DNA of 64,000 nt from Vicugna pacos (GCF_048564905.1 NC_133023.1:2309001-2373000); one strand, 5' to 3'. Shown: positions 23,041 through 35,369, counted from the stretch's first letter. Numbers and translations: made by a program. Notes: generated from the sequence alone by a model not told the origin.

Positions 23041-24522
23041 GCACGTTGTTTAGAAGACGTACAGAGAGGCAGGGAAAGTACAGTATTAGATGATGCTACA
23101 CAAAACAGTGGTAGGCACACAGCTTGGCATAAAACAGGGAACGCGTATTTGCTACAAGTTTGCCCACAGACGTTCCAGGGGAGGGTCCCCCGCGGGACCC
23201 CACGCGCGGCCTCTGAAACAGGAGGGGCTGCTTCTGTGTTCTGCTACTGTGTGTGTGTGTGTGTGCATCTGTGTGCACTCTGCATGAACACAGGCATGCA
23301 CGCACATTGCACACGTGTGTGGAGACCAGTTCCTTCTGTACTTGGCAGAGAGAGAAAAAAAAAAAAAGCGATGCTCTTTCTGGAGAGAAGAAATTCTCCC
23401 GGTTGCATCGCGCTCCTGGAGAGCTGGGACTCCTTCCCAAATTGCTCCAGCGTGAGCCCGGTGAAGGCACTGCAGCTGCAGCGTTAACAGCCTCATCAAG
23501 CTGCTTGTCCCTAAATGTGGACAAACGATGGCTCAAAGAATCAGGGGACTAAAGGAAAACGATCATTTGGCTGCTCTTGCTGTGGGTTTTGTTTTTAAAC
23601 CTCCTCCCCCACTTTCCTTGTGTTTCCTTTCATTCACGGGGCAGAAATTTCACTGAACGCTCGTCTGCAGCAAAGTGATGTACTTAACACGGCTCTCTTG
23701 AAACGAAACACATGGAAAGGAAACCCGCCCTTCCTGGAGTCATCGCCAGTCTAACGCAGAAGACAGGCATGGCTGTAGTCTGTCTCTGCATGTTTCAGAA
23801 GGTTCCAGAACGGTGAGCTGACCCCCAAAGACGTGCCTTTGTGATGGAAGATGAGGTTGGAGGAGACACGCAGCCTTCCATCGGCTGACGGCCTCCCGCT
23901 TTGGAGGTGATGTAATTCTCCGCCACGCCGACGAGCCTGCGGCCGCCAGGTGCCTGAGACGTATGACTTATCTGAAGTTCTTAACCGCTTCCCTCAGAAG
24001 CGGGCTCTGCCCGATCAGGCGGAAAGACGCTGATGCAAAGAGACTGACATTCTGACTTTGCTTGGAAGGTCTGGAGAACCAGGACCCGGGGAAATCCTCC
24101 AGGAAGGGTCTCCAACAGAAAGCTCACGGACGGGTCTAGGGAGGATGATGGCCGGGGACACCTGGTGGCAGGAGGGTTACAGCCCACTCCAGTGCCACCC
24201 CGGGATGCCACGCCTTTGGTCAAGGTCGTGAGCTGTTTCCCAAGTGGTTAGCACCTCGGAAAGGTGGACAGTCCCTCCCGCCAAGGACCCTGGTAAAGAC
24301 GCCCGGGTCACTGGTTTGGGTCCGACCTGCCAAAGAGTCTGGAAACTTGAATTTCCTGGGTCGACTGTGAGCAGAGGAGACACACAGACAAGAAATATGC
24401 CAGACATGGCAAGCACCAGTCCGGGAACCAAAACGATGACTCCTGCAGCGAGGAAAGTTGTGGACGCACTGAGCTACATCCCGAGTGATGGACGCCATTC
24501 GTCCTGTGAGCAAAATCTAGTC
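23041..24522. other. Unique, partly CpG-rich sequence
   Basis: No gene recognised. A TG-rich run lies at 23249-23266. Overlapping frames of 97-146 codons on both strands at 23096-23552 cross the TG run and an A-run, and look spurious. Bases 23160-23220 and 23900-24000 are CpG-rich. Confidence 0.5.
23628..23775 (+). mobile_element. Old L2/MIR-like repeat, family unresolved
   Basis: TTCATTCACGGGGCAGAAAT, TTCACTGAACGCTCGTCTGC, GAAACGAAACACATGGAAAG and CCTTCCTGGAGTCATCGCCA follow the pattern of the common ancient repeat reading TTCATTCAACAAATATTTAT, TGAGCGCCTACT, GAACAAAACA and CCTGCCCTCATGGAG. Confidence 0.45.
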
Positions 24523-24606
24523 TCAGACTGAAAAACATGAAGCAGTGACCCAGAAATGGATGCAACATTGTAAGGTGACTGTACTTCAATTAAAAAAAAA
24601 AAAAAG
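24523..24606 (+). mobile_element. L1 3' terminal fragment
   Basis: ACTGAAAAACATGAAGCAGT, CCCAGAAATGGATGCAACAT and TGTAAGGTGACTGTACTTCA lead into a poly-A tail. This is the camelid L1 terminal block, truncated to about 85 bp. Confidence 0.85.
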
Positions 24607-26545
24607 GGAAAGAAGTCCGGTGTGAGTTAAGGCTGGCTGTGAGATGCGTGGGTAGGTTGATGCAGGGCTGAAGGAAGGATCTCTGTGGTTCGTCTGATGA
24701 TGGTAAAGGAGCTCCAAGGACCTGCCGGTCTAATCACGTTCTTGAAAAAAGAACTCCCCTCATTCCCATGTGTCTTATTTTAGACTTTCACTTAAACATC
24801 ACTTATAACATCGGCAACGAAGAACTGGCCTATTATGTGGAAGAAAAATAAATTGATTTTTTTAAAAAATGTAATTACCGGTCCTGGAGAGCCGGGAATA
24901 ACGAAGCACTCTGAACGCCGAGCGATTTGCAGCCGAGCGAATATTTCAAGATGAGAAAGGAATCCACTTCTTTTTTTAAAAGAAAGCGAAACCTTTCATG
25001 CTGAGCAGTGATGCAGTGGGATGTTCAGGAGAACAATGGGAGAGCCACAGATTAGGGGGGAAAGCAAGTAATCACGGGTCCTCGGGAAAAGCCTCACATC
25101 AGAAGCTTCTCATTGGGTGCCACTGAGGGATAAAGGCCCTCCTTATTTCCTCACACGTCTATCCTTTGACAACGTCGGAGGGTCCGCCTCCCAGACCCAA
25201 GGACTCACCAGCAAAATTTCTCAGAACCCAAGACGGGCGATAAATCTCTATCTGTTTAATGCCAATTCATCCAGTTTTTTTTTTTTCCCCTAAATTCTAA
25301 GTGCTGGAGGGCAGAAACACACATTTCTGGCACATGGTTTATTCCCGGCACGGTTAGCTGGATACACAGCCCATCACAGCTACGGGATTGTCAATGATTC
25401 GAGCTGCGGATTCCATCTGCCCGGTAAGAGGGAAATAAAAAACAAACATCTCCCGTACTTTTACTGACGGCAAGCAGCCCCGCGCCCAGGTGCGTCCTCT
25501 TCGGGGTTCAGCTGTCGGTTCACATACAAAGACGCAAGCTGCCCTTCGCAGGCGGACGTCCCTCCGCACAGCTCCCCATCCCGGGTCCGCAGGGACCGTC
25601 CGGACTCCTGCGTGGTGAACCGGGCCGAGTTCTGAGGTCACACACACACCCGCCTCACTCTCCACGACAACCCCGACACCTTCCTGGGGTCCAGGCTGCC
25701 CCCTGCATCTCGCCGGTACGTCTGCACCGTGCAGGTGCCCAACCAGGACCGTCATCTCTGGTCCAACGCAGGCTCTTCTAACAGCCTCCGAATTGAGGCT
25801 GGAGATGCCAACAAATCCAGCCCAATCCCTGGGCGTCCCAGCTTTCCTCCCTTTAAGGGCCGGGGTCTTCGACCATCTGAAACGGCGCTAATTCTGTCTC
25901 CATAGACCAGTATGTCGTAAACAGACAACATTAGCCTCCCCTGAGCGAGGTCTGGGGGGTGGGGGGGCTCTGAGTTCTCATCGCTCATCCTCCCTCATCA
26001 CATCATCCGGGAGGCTGTCCGTCGCCCACAGAACACTTTGCAGCCCCTCGTGTCAAAAGTTCTGTCCTGCGTCAACACTGCCAAGCAGAAATAGAACAGG
26101 ACGCCCCTCGGGTTACCTCCTTTCCTGGCGGCCACATTAAACAGGGAGAAGGAACAGGAAACTAACTTTCAAGTATTCGTTACTTAACAGAACAGACAGT
26201 ATTCAAAACACCACTTTAATATGTAACCCCTATAATTATTAATGAAATATCTGCTTTTTTTGGCTTATTTTTCATAGTCAGTACTTAAGAATAGGATTCT
26301 CTTAAATCATGCCGGGGGGAAAAAAAAAAGCATTGTAAACAAATCATATTTCTCCTTCACCAGCAAAATTATGTTTATTGTTACCATGTTGTAATGTAAT
26401 TTTATGTCATAAAACTGTAATTCTAAAGCACTTTTGATTTTCAGATGACGAGCAACATATTTCAGGGAGATTGAAAGCCTGGGGGGAAAAAGTAACATTT
26501 CTTTTTTTTAGCAAAATGATGGATCCCTCCTTAAAACTAGGATAC
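24607..26545. other. Unique sequence, alternating CpG-rich and AT-rich
   Basis: No gene recognised. Bases 24871-24960 hold about eight CpG at near-average GC. Bases 25481-25760 are GC- and CpG-rich and host a 133-codon reverse frame without a domain. Bases 25272-25335 weakly resemble the end of an old L2 (GCTGGAGGGCAGAAACAC, TGGCACATGGTTTATTC). Bases 26180-26460 are AT-rich. Confidence 0.45.
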
Positions 26546-27345
26546 GCGCCTTTTTTTTTTTTTTACCATTTTTTTTATTGAGTTATAGTCAGTTTACAAT
26601 GTTGTGTCAAATTTCAGTGTAAAGCACTATTTTTCGGTCATACAATGAACATATATATATTCGCTGTCACTTTTTTTTTTGCTGTGAGCCACCACAAGAT
26701 CCTGTGTATATTTCCTTGTGCTACAGTATAATCTTGTTTATCTATTCTGCATTTTGAAATCCCAGTCTGTCCCCTCCCACCCTCTGCCCCCTTGGCAACC
26801 ACAAGTTTGTATTCTATGTCTGTGAATCTGTTTCTGTTTTGTATTTATGCTTTGTTTGGTTGGGTTTTTTCAGATTCCACATGTGAACAATCTCATATGG
26901 TATTTTTCTTTCTCTTTCTGGCCTACCTCACTTAGAATGACATTCTCCAGGGACATCCATGTTGCTGCAAATGGCATTGTCATTTTTATGGCTTAGTAGT
27001 ATTCCATTGTATAAATATATCACCTCTTCTTTATCCAGTCATCTGTTGATGGACATTTAGGCTGTTTCCATGTCTTGGCTGTTGTAAATAGTGCTGCTGT
27101 GCACATTGGGGTGCAGGTGTCTTTTTGAAGTAGGATTCCTTCTGGATATATGCCCAGGAGCGGGATTCCTGGGTCATATGGTAAGTCTATTCCTAGTCTT
27201 TTGAGGAATCTCCATACTGTTCTCCACAGTGGCTGCACCAAACTGCATTCCCACCAGCAGCGTAGGAGGGTTCCCCTTTCTCCACAGCCTCTCTGGCATT
27301 TGTTATGTGTGGCCTTTTGAATGATGGCCATTCTGACTGGTGTGA
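26546..27345 (-). mobile_element. L1, 5'-truncated, ORF2 end plus 3' UTR
   Basis: About 0.8 kb, reverse strand. From the T-run it reads TATAGTCAGTTTACAATGTT, AACCACAAGTTTGTATTCTA, ATTCCACATGTGAACAATCT and TTAGAATGACATTCTCCAGG. It then enters the ORF2 C-terminus and stops abruptly after GCCATTCTGACTGGTGTGAG. No target-site duplication was found by eye. Confidence 0.94.
27020..27345 (-). pseudogene. L1 ORF2 C-terminal remnant
   Basis: About 103 residues of L1 ORF2p C-terminus: [53 protein letters not shown] and STDDWIKKR. The family C-x3-C-x7-H-x4-C motif is present except that the histidine is arginine. A TGA follows DWIKKR where related copies usually read a tryptophan codon. Endonuclease and reverse transcriptase domains are absent. 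Confidence 0.88.
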
Positions 27346-27439
27346 GCCTTTTTCATTTAACAATTAAGTTGTGAAGTACTGGTCTTCCCACAAGAATTTG
27401 GAGAAATACGGTATATAGAACATTTAAAATTATACTTTT

Positions 27440-27625
27440 GTGGGGGAAGGTATAGCTCAATGGTAGAGAGCATGCTTAGCATGCACGAGGTCCTGGGTTC
27501 AATCCCCAGTGCCTGCATTAAAATAAATAATAAAATAAAATAAAACAAAATAAATAAACCTACCTACCCTCCAAAAAATAATTAAAGTGGTAAAACAAAA
27601 CAAACATAAATAAATACATAAAAAT
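27440..27625 (+). mobile_element. Camelid SINE (vic-1 type) with target-site duplication
   Basis: GGGGGAAGGTATAGCTCAAT head, GCATGCTTAGCATGCACGAG arm, CTGGGTTCAATCCCCAGTGC box B, then a long AATAAAATAAAA tail. It is flanked by AAAATTATACTTT (27426-27438) and AAAATATACTTT (27626-27637), a target-site duplication differing by one base. That marks an L1-style retrotransposition event. Confidence 0.95.
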
Positions 27626-27637
27626 AAAATATACTTT

Positions 27638-29112
27638 CCAAATATAAAAGGAAAAGTTCATTATGGACATTCACACAAGTACAGATAAATACAGAGAATG
27701 AAGTTCAAAGAATCCATTAGTCACTCCGTCACGGAACAAGTAACTGTTTTTAAGTCATTGGTCTGTCTTCCTAGACTTCTTTCTATGGCTATATAATACT
27801 TTTCGAAACTTTTTTTAAAAAGAAATGAAGCCTCACGCTCAAAATCACTGTTTAGAAACTGACAATAAATTAATATATCCAAATGCATGATGCATCTTTC
27901 AAGAAAATGATTGTATTTTAAGATATCAGAGTAAACAGACACATAGGCGACTCATTCACCGCCACCGTGGGTGGCTTCTGTCTCCCGCCAGTCCCGTACC
28001 CAGCATGCAGGGGGATGTGCAGACATAACGGCTGATGAGTCATTTTTACTTGAGTATCTCTACTAAATTCCATAAACAGAAGAGCAAGTTGAATTGTAGA
28101 TGGTCACTCACAACTCAGCGCCGACATATACATTCGATAGCACCTCAAGTAATCCCAATGAGAACAATTAAAGGACCACCTGGGAAGGAGACTTCCCAGC
28201 CATGTCAGACCCTTCAGCGATACGGGTGACCATTTCACACTAGGAGAACTAAAAAGAGATTCCAAGACGGCCAACTGTAAATGTTCTTTTGGACGCTTGT
28301 CCTGAAGATGGGGTCTAGGCTCGGGAAGGAACGTAGGGTCAAAGAGACCCTCACGTGGAGGGTACTTCTACCCTGTTCCCTCATGGAGGTCCCAGCAAGT
28401 GGCCGGAAATCCTTGAAAATAAGGCTCTATTCGTGGAAGACAATGCGTACCACCTCTCTGTCTCTGACACCTACATCTCTCGAAGGCAGGATGCACAGAG
28501 TTCAAGCATTTTACATTCAGAGTTCTTGCCTTGGCTAGACCGTGTGAGCAGCGTCTGTGTCCAGCCATTCTCCCTGTCCCCAAATCACCGGTATAATCGA
28601 TACCACAGCCTGATGGCGTGTTATCAAACCTCTTCCATCATTTCCCGCATCCCTGCCTTTCTGTGTTGTAGTCCTTTCAGAGAGGACACATCCCAAGCCT
28701 GTGAAAATGCTGTTTGAGTTTCACGGGTTTCCAGTGGATGGAAATACAGCCAACCCCCCACAAAAATACACATGAATTGGCTGGGTTCCACAGCAGAAGG
28801 GAATTAACGCACAGGGTGGGAGATACACCTGGGTTATCAGCGTGGGCTCACTGAAACCATCAAGGTCCCTAAAAGTGGGAGACGGAGATAGAAGAGACAA
28901 AGGTGACCAGTCAATGTTGTTCTTAAAGACGGAGGGTGGGGCCGTGGGCCAAGGAGTGCAGGCAGTCCCGAGATGCTGGACCAGGCAAGAGAAAATTTCT
29001 ACTAAAACCCAGAAGAAACACAGCCCCATCAACACCCTGCTGTAGCCCAGTAAGAAGTGCGTCAAAACTTTTTTTCTTTGGTATCATCCCAAAAGTGGGA
29101 TCATCCACTTTT
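27638..29112. other. Unique sequence, no gene seen
   Basis: No repeat family recognised. A perfect 8-bp inverted repeat, AAAAGTGG and CCACTTTT with a 6-base gap, lies near 29092-29113. Small frames at 28281-28717 overlap each other and lack domains. Confidence 0.5.
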
Positions 29113-29740
29113 ATTTTTCTTCTTTAACTGAACTACAGTTGATTTACAAGACTGTGGTAGATTCTAGCCTACAGCACAGAAGTTCAGTTATATATGTACA
29201 TATCTTTTCAGATTCTTTCCCATTATAGGTTACTATTAGGTATTGAATATAGTTGCCTGTGCTGCACAGTAGGACCTTGTTGTTTATCTATTTTATATGT
29301 AGTGGTTAGTATCTGCTAATCCCAAAATACTAGTCTGTCCCTCACCTTTCTCCTTTGGCAAGTATAAGTTTGTTCTGTATGCCTGGAAGTGTGTTTCTTT
29401 TGTAAATAAGTTCAGTTGTGTCAATTTTTTAGATTCCACATATGAGTGATATCACATGGTATTTGTCTTTGTCTGACTTACTTCTCTAAGTATGATCATC
29501 TTCAGGGCCATCCATGTTGCTGCAAATGACATGGTTCCATTCTTTTTCATGGCTGAGTAATATTCCATTTATACATATACAACATCTTCTTTATCCAGTC
29601 ATCTGTCGATGGACATTTAGGTTGCTTTCATGTCTTTGTAAACAGAGCTGCTGTGAACACAGGGTGCAGGTGTCTTTTCAAGTTACAGTTTTCTCTGGAT
29701 ATATGCCCAGGAGTGGGATTGCATTGTTGAATCAAGCTGT
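29113..29740 (-). mobile_element. L1, 5'-truncated
   Basis: Reverse strand, starting TTTATTTTTCTTCTTTAACT. Contains ACAGTTGATTTACAAGACTG, TGCTGCACAGTAGGACCTTG, CACATATGAGTGATATCACA, CCATGTTGCTGCAAATGACA, CATGGCTGAGTAATATTCCA and TATATGCCCAGGAGTGGGAT. The terminal wording is of the older or second tail type rather than the CACCAGAAATTGAC type. Confidence 0.93.
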
Positions 29741-29754
29741 ATTCTTGCTTTTTT

Positions 29755-29816
29755 TTTGGAAGACATCACGTTTGTGGCCATTTGTTACAGCAGCAATAGA
29801 GAACCAATACACATGA
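29755..29816 (+). mobile_element. MaLR-type LTR fossil, 3' end only
   Basis: About 60 bp resembling the end of an MLT1-like ERVL-MaLR LTR (TTTGTTACAGCAGCAATAGA, CCAATACACA). It is a short, broken relic abutting the L1 at 29113-29740. The family dates from around or before the placental radiation. No internal region is present. Confidence 0.5.
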
Positions 29817-32045
29817 GAGCTTTTTCTGATTCCTGGAGAAGTAATTCCTCTCTCCTTGATTATGACGGAGTCATGTCTTAACCCATCGGACAGGTGTGTT
29901 TTCCACTCCCCTTCCTGTGTCTTCTTAAGAAACAAGTAGACATCCAAGTTTATCACTGTTGGACTCCTCCATGTTAATAAAGATTGTGGATCAAGGTGCG
30001 TTTTCTCATTATCTATGTGGTAAGTAAATAAGTTATACTGAAAACAGACATTTTTTTGGATTGGTAGGGTGTCTGATATTCAAGAGAGAAAAACCAAAAA
30101 CATATTTCATCACACAGAGCAATGCTTTTTAGACAAAATATAATGTGTAGCCCCAACTTAGGGCAGTACAGATTCTATCTTGTCTCTCTGTTCATTTGTT
30201 CAGCACTAAAATAACTTAATAAATCAGCTAAGTGCAATAAAACGAAATATTTAATGCATTTAAAAATCGGACATGAAATGTTCCTGCCGTGTTTATTCAG
30301 ACGATTAATGCCTGCTGAAGTTAAGTACAGAAACTGTCAATCAAACAATTTATTTGGTAATTAAATAATTTTAGCAAATTAAAGGACTGTTTGAACTTGG
30401 AGACTGAGTATGCTGTGCTGTGTCATTAACATTTTAACAATTTTTGTGGGTGTATTTGCCATAAATATAGTAAAAAAAAAAAAAAGTCAAATCTGGTACC
30501 TAACTCCTCCACAAGCAATTTCTTGGAACTTTAAGCAAATACACCAGGTTGAATGTTGAGCGTCATGTTCTTAATGGTGAATTGAGTGTTGTGGACACGA
30601 TGACCACTTAGAAGTCTCTCTTGAGAGAAAACAGGGCACTCTTAGCATGAAGGAATCCAGTTTTCAGATCCTCATAATCACCTGGTATCGTTCAGAGAAC
30701 TGCCAGGTGCTGGCCAAGAGGAAGTGTCCTGTTATTTCTCACCCTTAATGTCAGACTTCTGATCTTATGACTCATTTCGGACTCTAGCTCTTCTATGACT
30801 GTGTGGCTTTCAAGGACAGAGGAGCCTGGCTCCCTGCAAACTGTTGAGTTGACATTTGGAGGTTAACTGGATTCAGCTGAAAGCCACCAAACACCCCTCG
30901 TTGAGTGCAGAGCATCGTCTGTGAGGATTCTAAGGTGGCTGTTAGGCTGCAGGTATCTTTTATGCCTTTTTATTCACACATACCTTAAAATAGGACCTTG
31001 TCAAATGTGGTTAACGGGCGTCACAGCACGAAGTCTGCTACTATGTGATTGGGAAACTAGAGAATATTGAGATCACAAATCAACACCACTCTTCACACGT
31101 CGCATGCACAGGCTGCTTGGGGAAGCATGCGTGTGTACAAGGTTTCCGAGAGTTTTTCTCCTGGAAACACAGCCCAAGCAGGCTGTGAGCTCTTATGCAT
31201 CAGTAAGAACTACATTTCGGAGAAGGATGTGGGTGTGTCTACGGTGGGCAGAGCTGGGTGACTTCACCGGAGGCCGCCTGTTAATCCAGAATTAGAAATA
31301 CCAAGACGAACAAGAGTGACTTGCCAAAGATAAGGCCATGTGATGTCCTCAAGAGCTGAAGAATTCCTGCCCTGGATGACTAACTTCCATCAAGTTACAC
31401 CTACAGATCTACTGTGTAGCTCGACAGGAAATGGGGCGGGGTGGGGGGCACCTGTTGACTGCAGGAGGCACAGCATGTGTATCCAGGACGGGGGCAAGCG
31501 TGTTCCACTAAAGCCTCGGTCTGACCTCAGAGAGGCACGTGAAATCACATGAAAGCGGAAGGTAAGAGGCCCTGACAGGCTGAGAGAGACTTAAGAGACA
31601 GAACTGCCCCATGTGGAGCCACATGCATGCCTGGAGTTCGCGGAGGAAATCTGAATATAAATAGTAGGATTTTAGGATATCAAAACAAAATGAGCTTTAT
31701 ATTCATGAGGTGTGATCATAAAATTGTTGCCATGCAGGAAACTGCCTTTTACTTTTGGAGATGCATGTGCAAGTATTTTACAATGAAATGCTAGGATGTC
31801 AGTATTTACCTGAGTTGGTGAAGATGATGTATCTATTATACACATCAACACATTTACAAATTACTATCCTGTGTCTGACCTGGGAGTGACTCTCCCTCCA
31901 GTGAGCATTTCTTCTTGTCTGGAGACGTTTTTCTGCGGGGCGAGGGTCCCATCCTACACACTTCCTGTTGGCAGACGTCAGCAAGGATGCTGAATGTCTA
32001 CCATGTGTAGCAGAGCCCCATGTAGCATGCATTGGCGCTAAATGT
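29817..32045. other. Unique sequence with a conserved-looking core
   Basis: No gene recognised. Bases 30190-30440 are AT-rich, almost free of CpG and non-repetitive, with homeodomain-like TAAT/ATTA cores. Bases 31067-31552 hold small frames with no domain. Confidence 0.5.
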
Positions 32046-32420
32046 TCAAAGTGCACCTACTTACCTACCTACCTACCTGCCTATCTACATATGTATCTAT
32101 CCATCTATCCACCCATCCACCCATCATCCATCCATCCATCCATGTATACATCCATCATCCATCTATCCATCCATCTATCCAGTCTATCGATCCATCTAAT
32201 CTATTTATCCATCCATCCACCCATCCATTCTATCATCTATGTATCTATGTATCTAACTATGTATGTATCTATCTATCCATCCATCTATCCACCCATCCAT
32301 TCAATTTATCTATCTATTCATTCATCTCATCTATTCATCCATCTAATCTATTTATCTATCCATCCATCCACCCATCCATTCTATCATCTATCTATCTATC
32401 CATGTATCTATCTAATAAGT
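32046..32420. repeat. (ATCC)n/(ATCT)n tetranucleotide array
   Basis: About 375 bp of interspersed TACC, ATCC, ATCT and ATTC units, on the plus strand as TACCTACC, then CCATCCATCCA, then CTATCTATC. It produces long false open frames on plus (172 and 126 codons of repeated Y-L-S-I-H-P). It stands just upstream of an L1 fragment. Confidence 0.93.
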
Positions 32421-32504
32421 GATCTACATACATATACACATGAATGTGTATATACAAACTATGGTGGAATGTTAACATTTTCTTAAAATGAAATGACGCT
32501 CCTT

Positions 32505-32720
32505 CAAGACATGACTGGATAAAGAAGATGTGGTAATATTTATACAATGGAATACTACTCAGCCAAAAAAATGACAAAATAATGCCATTTGCAGCAACAT
32601 GGATGAACCTGGAGATCATCATTCTAAGTGAAGTAAGTCAGACAGAGAAAAATGCCATATGACATTATTTTTATGTGGAATCTAAAAAAAAAAGGACAGA
32701 AATGAACTAATTATTTATAA
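32505..32720 (+). mobile_element. L1 fragment, ORF2 end and proximal 3' UTR
   Basis: GACTGGATAAAGAAGATGTG, ACAATGGAATACTACTCAGC, TTGCAGCAACATGGATGAAC, CATTCTAAGTGAAGTAAGTC and TTATGTGGAATCTAAAAAAA. The distal 3' UTR is missing. Confidence 0.9.
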
Positions 32721-33315
32721 CTAAGATGATTGATTTCTTAATATGTGCAAGCTCATTTGCCCTTGAGGACTGGATTGCCGCATTCTGCTGATTCTCATTT
32801 TGGGGTTGGCTTTATTCCTTTGATAACCATGTACGTTTAAAAAGCTAAAGACCTAAATTGTTCTCCGAAACAATGATCAGTACATCTACGTAAACTAAAA
32901 AAAAATGTGTGCAGTACATTGTATATATTTACATGCGATATAATATGGGCAGTCAAATTGTAACAACTTCACCTAATAAAAGTGAAAATGAAAAAAGACT
33001 CCATTCAATAAATAATGATGACTGTTAAAACGAAATGATGCCTCTTCTATGTCTTATTGTCTTGAGGTTTATCTAGCTTTTAAAATGTAATAAAACACCC
33101 ATAGAAGCTGTATACCGTGATGCTAAGGCATGAACGGAAATAGGGGTAGAAGTAAGTGTTATTTATCTCAGGGAAACTGGAAGATTATTTTGGGTAGCTG
33201 CCATGCTAATCCCATTGAGAGGCACCCAGAAGTCCTGGATCTAAAGGCATCGCCACGTATTAAGCAAGAAACAGCTGCCACCTTTGTTTTTACAAGTCAG
33301 AGAACAGAAAGAACT
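32721..33315. other. AT-rich unique sequence
   Basis: No gene or repeat family recognised. Confidence 0.45.
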
Positions 33316-33388
33316 TAAGATACAATGTTGCAAAATGACTGTAACTCAATAAAAAAAAGTTTAAAAAAAAGAAAAGAAAAGAAAGAAA
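33316..33388 (+). mobile_element. L1 3' terminal fragment
   Basis: AAGATACAATGTTGCAAAAT, GACTGTAACTCAATAAAAAA and a long A/GA-rich tail. A minimal, heavily 5'-truncated L1 insertion. Confidence 0.75.
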
Positions 33389-33954
33389 TCAAAAGGTATT
33401 TCAATCCAACTGAACCAGAAACAGGACTAGAGTGTTCACCTTGAAGAGAACTTCCGTATCATTTAGCAGGATGAGAAATGACCGGGAGTGGGTAAAAGCA
33501 ACCTCTGCTTCTTTTTACACCTGGGCCCCGTGGAAGATACCCCAAGAGTTTCCGGGCACAGAAAAATACAGGATCCTCAAAAAAAAGTTCTTTTTTTCTT
33601 GCAGGAAAAATGGATCTAAATGTATTCAGAACCCTAACTTAAAGCAGATGAGAACACTCTTCTCTATGACTATAGGGAAAAAAGATCGTCATTCAGAGCA
33701 ATTCGGTGAGGAAGGTTGCTAAGGAGGAAACAGGGTGCCCGCAAGAGGTGGACCCTGAAAGAATGAAGAGAAGCCTCTAAGATTCCCAAGAGTGAAACGG
33801 GAGGCACTCCCCACACATTACTCGAAACTAGGGGTTAAACTTCCAGATGCCCTGTTTATTCGGGTTTTTGAGGACGCTGGGTGGGTAGTGACGTTTGCTA
33901 ACGTGTGTATATTCATTTACTTACACCGTTTGGGATGGTAAAGCGACCCGCATA
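33389..33954. other. Unique sequence, no gene seen
   Basis: No repeat family recognised. A 96-codon frame at 33432-33722 has no recognisable domain and runs through A/T homopolymers. Confidence 0.45.
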
Positions 33955-34415
33955 ATTTCTTTTTATTGAAATAAATGGACACACGTGAAGATCTGAATAT
34001 CCAGTCCAATGAGTATTCTCAAATACGCACGAATGGGTAATTACGTCTTCCGTATCAAGAGAAGTATATTCTCACTAAAAAAAAAAAAAAAGTTACTTTC
34101 CGGTCAATGTCTTCGCTCCTAGAAGTCACCGCAGCTCTGTCACATCTGACATCCTTGGTTAGTTTCGCCACGTCTTGAAATGTGTGTGAACAGAATCACA
34201 TGGTGTACGTTGTTTTGTTTTTTTTTTTTTCTCTTACCACTTTGGACTTCACGCAATGTTTGAAAAACACATCTGCTTTTTTTGCCTAGGAGCCTTTTTC
34301 TTTTTCTTTTGAAGTATTGAAAGCATGCCATTATGTAACAAATGCTACAACTTCGTTGTCCATTCTCCCACTGAAGGGCAGCTGGTTGCTTGTAGGTTGG
34401 TGCCGTCTAGAAACA
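33955..34415 (-). mobile_element. Ancient L1M 3' end, decayed
   Basis: Reverse-strand pattern of an old mammalian-wide L1. It reads TTTTTATTGAAATAAATGGA, then TTGGTTAGTTTCGCCACGTC, TGAACAGAATCACATGGTGT, CTTCACGCAATGTTTG and TTGTCCATTCTCCCACTGAA. The consensus is near TTGAAATATAATTCACATA, ATGGAATCATACAGTATGT, TTTCACTTAGCATAATGTTT and TTATCCATTCACCTGTTGA. CpG-rich for an L1. Confidence 0.6.
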
Positions 34416-34534
34416 AGTTGACCGATTCCATAAAAAGTCAGATTCTTAAAATAGTCTTAGTTTGAGATCACTAGAGACAGAGAACAAGCTGTAAAAATCA
34501 TACCCAGTCGCTTTATATGGTAACCAGCTCAGCC

Positions 34535-34625
34535 AGTGATAACATCTTGTAATTATCATAACCGGACTACAGACCTTGTTCACATTTCAGCACTTGTCAC
34601 ATTACATGCATTCTTTCTGTGTGTG
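34535..34625 (-). mobile_element. Possible second L1M 3' UTR scrap
   Basis: CCAGTGATAACATCTTGTAA, ACAGACCTTGTTCACATTTC and ACATTACATGCATTC resemble an old L1M 3' UTR segment read in reverse (CCAGTGGTAACATCTTG, CCTTATTCAGATTTCA, TTACATGCACTC). Confidence 0.45.
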
Positions 34626-35369
34626 CACATTTAAGATTTTGTGAATTAATGACTTAGTTTCCTATGTCAATAATTTAGCATTTATTTTATCAGTTTCTTT
34701 CCTTATTTTCCATTACCCTTGCTCCTTTTTTTGCTAAGTTAGGTGAAAACTTAGCTGATTTTACATGTTTTTTATATTTCTGTAAGAGCAGTTTAAGATA
34801 TAAATTTCCCTCTGTGCTCCGCTTTGTTTGCAAACAACAGGTTTTGAGACACTCTGATTTCAGTTTCTCAGTGCAGAATACTTGTGAAATTTCCCTAAGG
34901 ACATTCACTGTTTGACCAACGCTAATTCAGAAGCTGGCTGTTTAATCGGCAGATTTTCTACACACGTGACGTTCATCAATTTCTAATGTAATCCCACTGT
35001 GATGTGTAATTAGGATGAATACAGGAAAGTACTTGATTAAAACAAAAAACAGTGGAGTGAAAAAGTGCTCTTTAAACGTGAAGAAAGGAGAGAAATATGC
35101 AAAATATATATTCCAATTCCTGGAAAAAAAACCAAAAAGCAAAGTCTCTGATGATAGTTTTATCGAGAATGTGAAAAAAAAAATCTGAGCTTGAAAATAG
35201 TGTAACCAAATCATTCTGCAGCTGGTTGGTGGATGATCCTCAGGACATAATGAGTGTTTTGCGTTTTTTTATGGTTTATGATCAAAAGGCTGGAAGTTCC
35301 CTCGGGCTGCACAGAAAAGGCATTTTTCCTGGTCCCCACTTAATTCGCATGACTGTCTGCAGCTTGCGT
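34626..35369. other. AT-rich unique sequence before the CpG island
   Basis: No gene or repeat family recognised. Composition switches abruptly to GC-rich around 35360. Confidence 0.5.

Noticed and set aside
23096-23536. 146-codon minus frame and opposite-strand 112-codon frame
   Set aside because: Mutually overlapping, they cross a TG run and an A-run (F-F-F-F), and show no recognisable domain.
31968-32486. 172- and 126-codon plus frames
   Set aside because: Almost entirely translation of the ATCC/ATCT tetranucleotide array (repeated Y-L-S-I-H-P).
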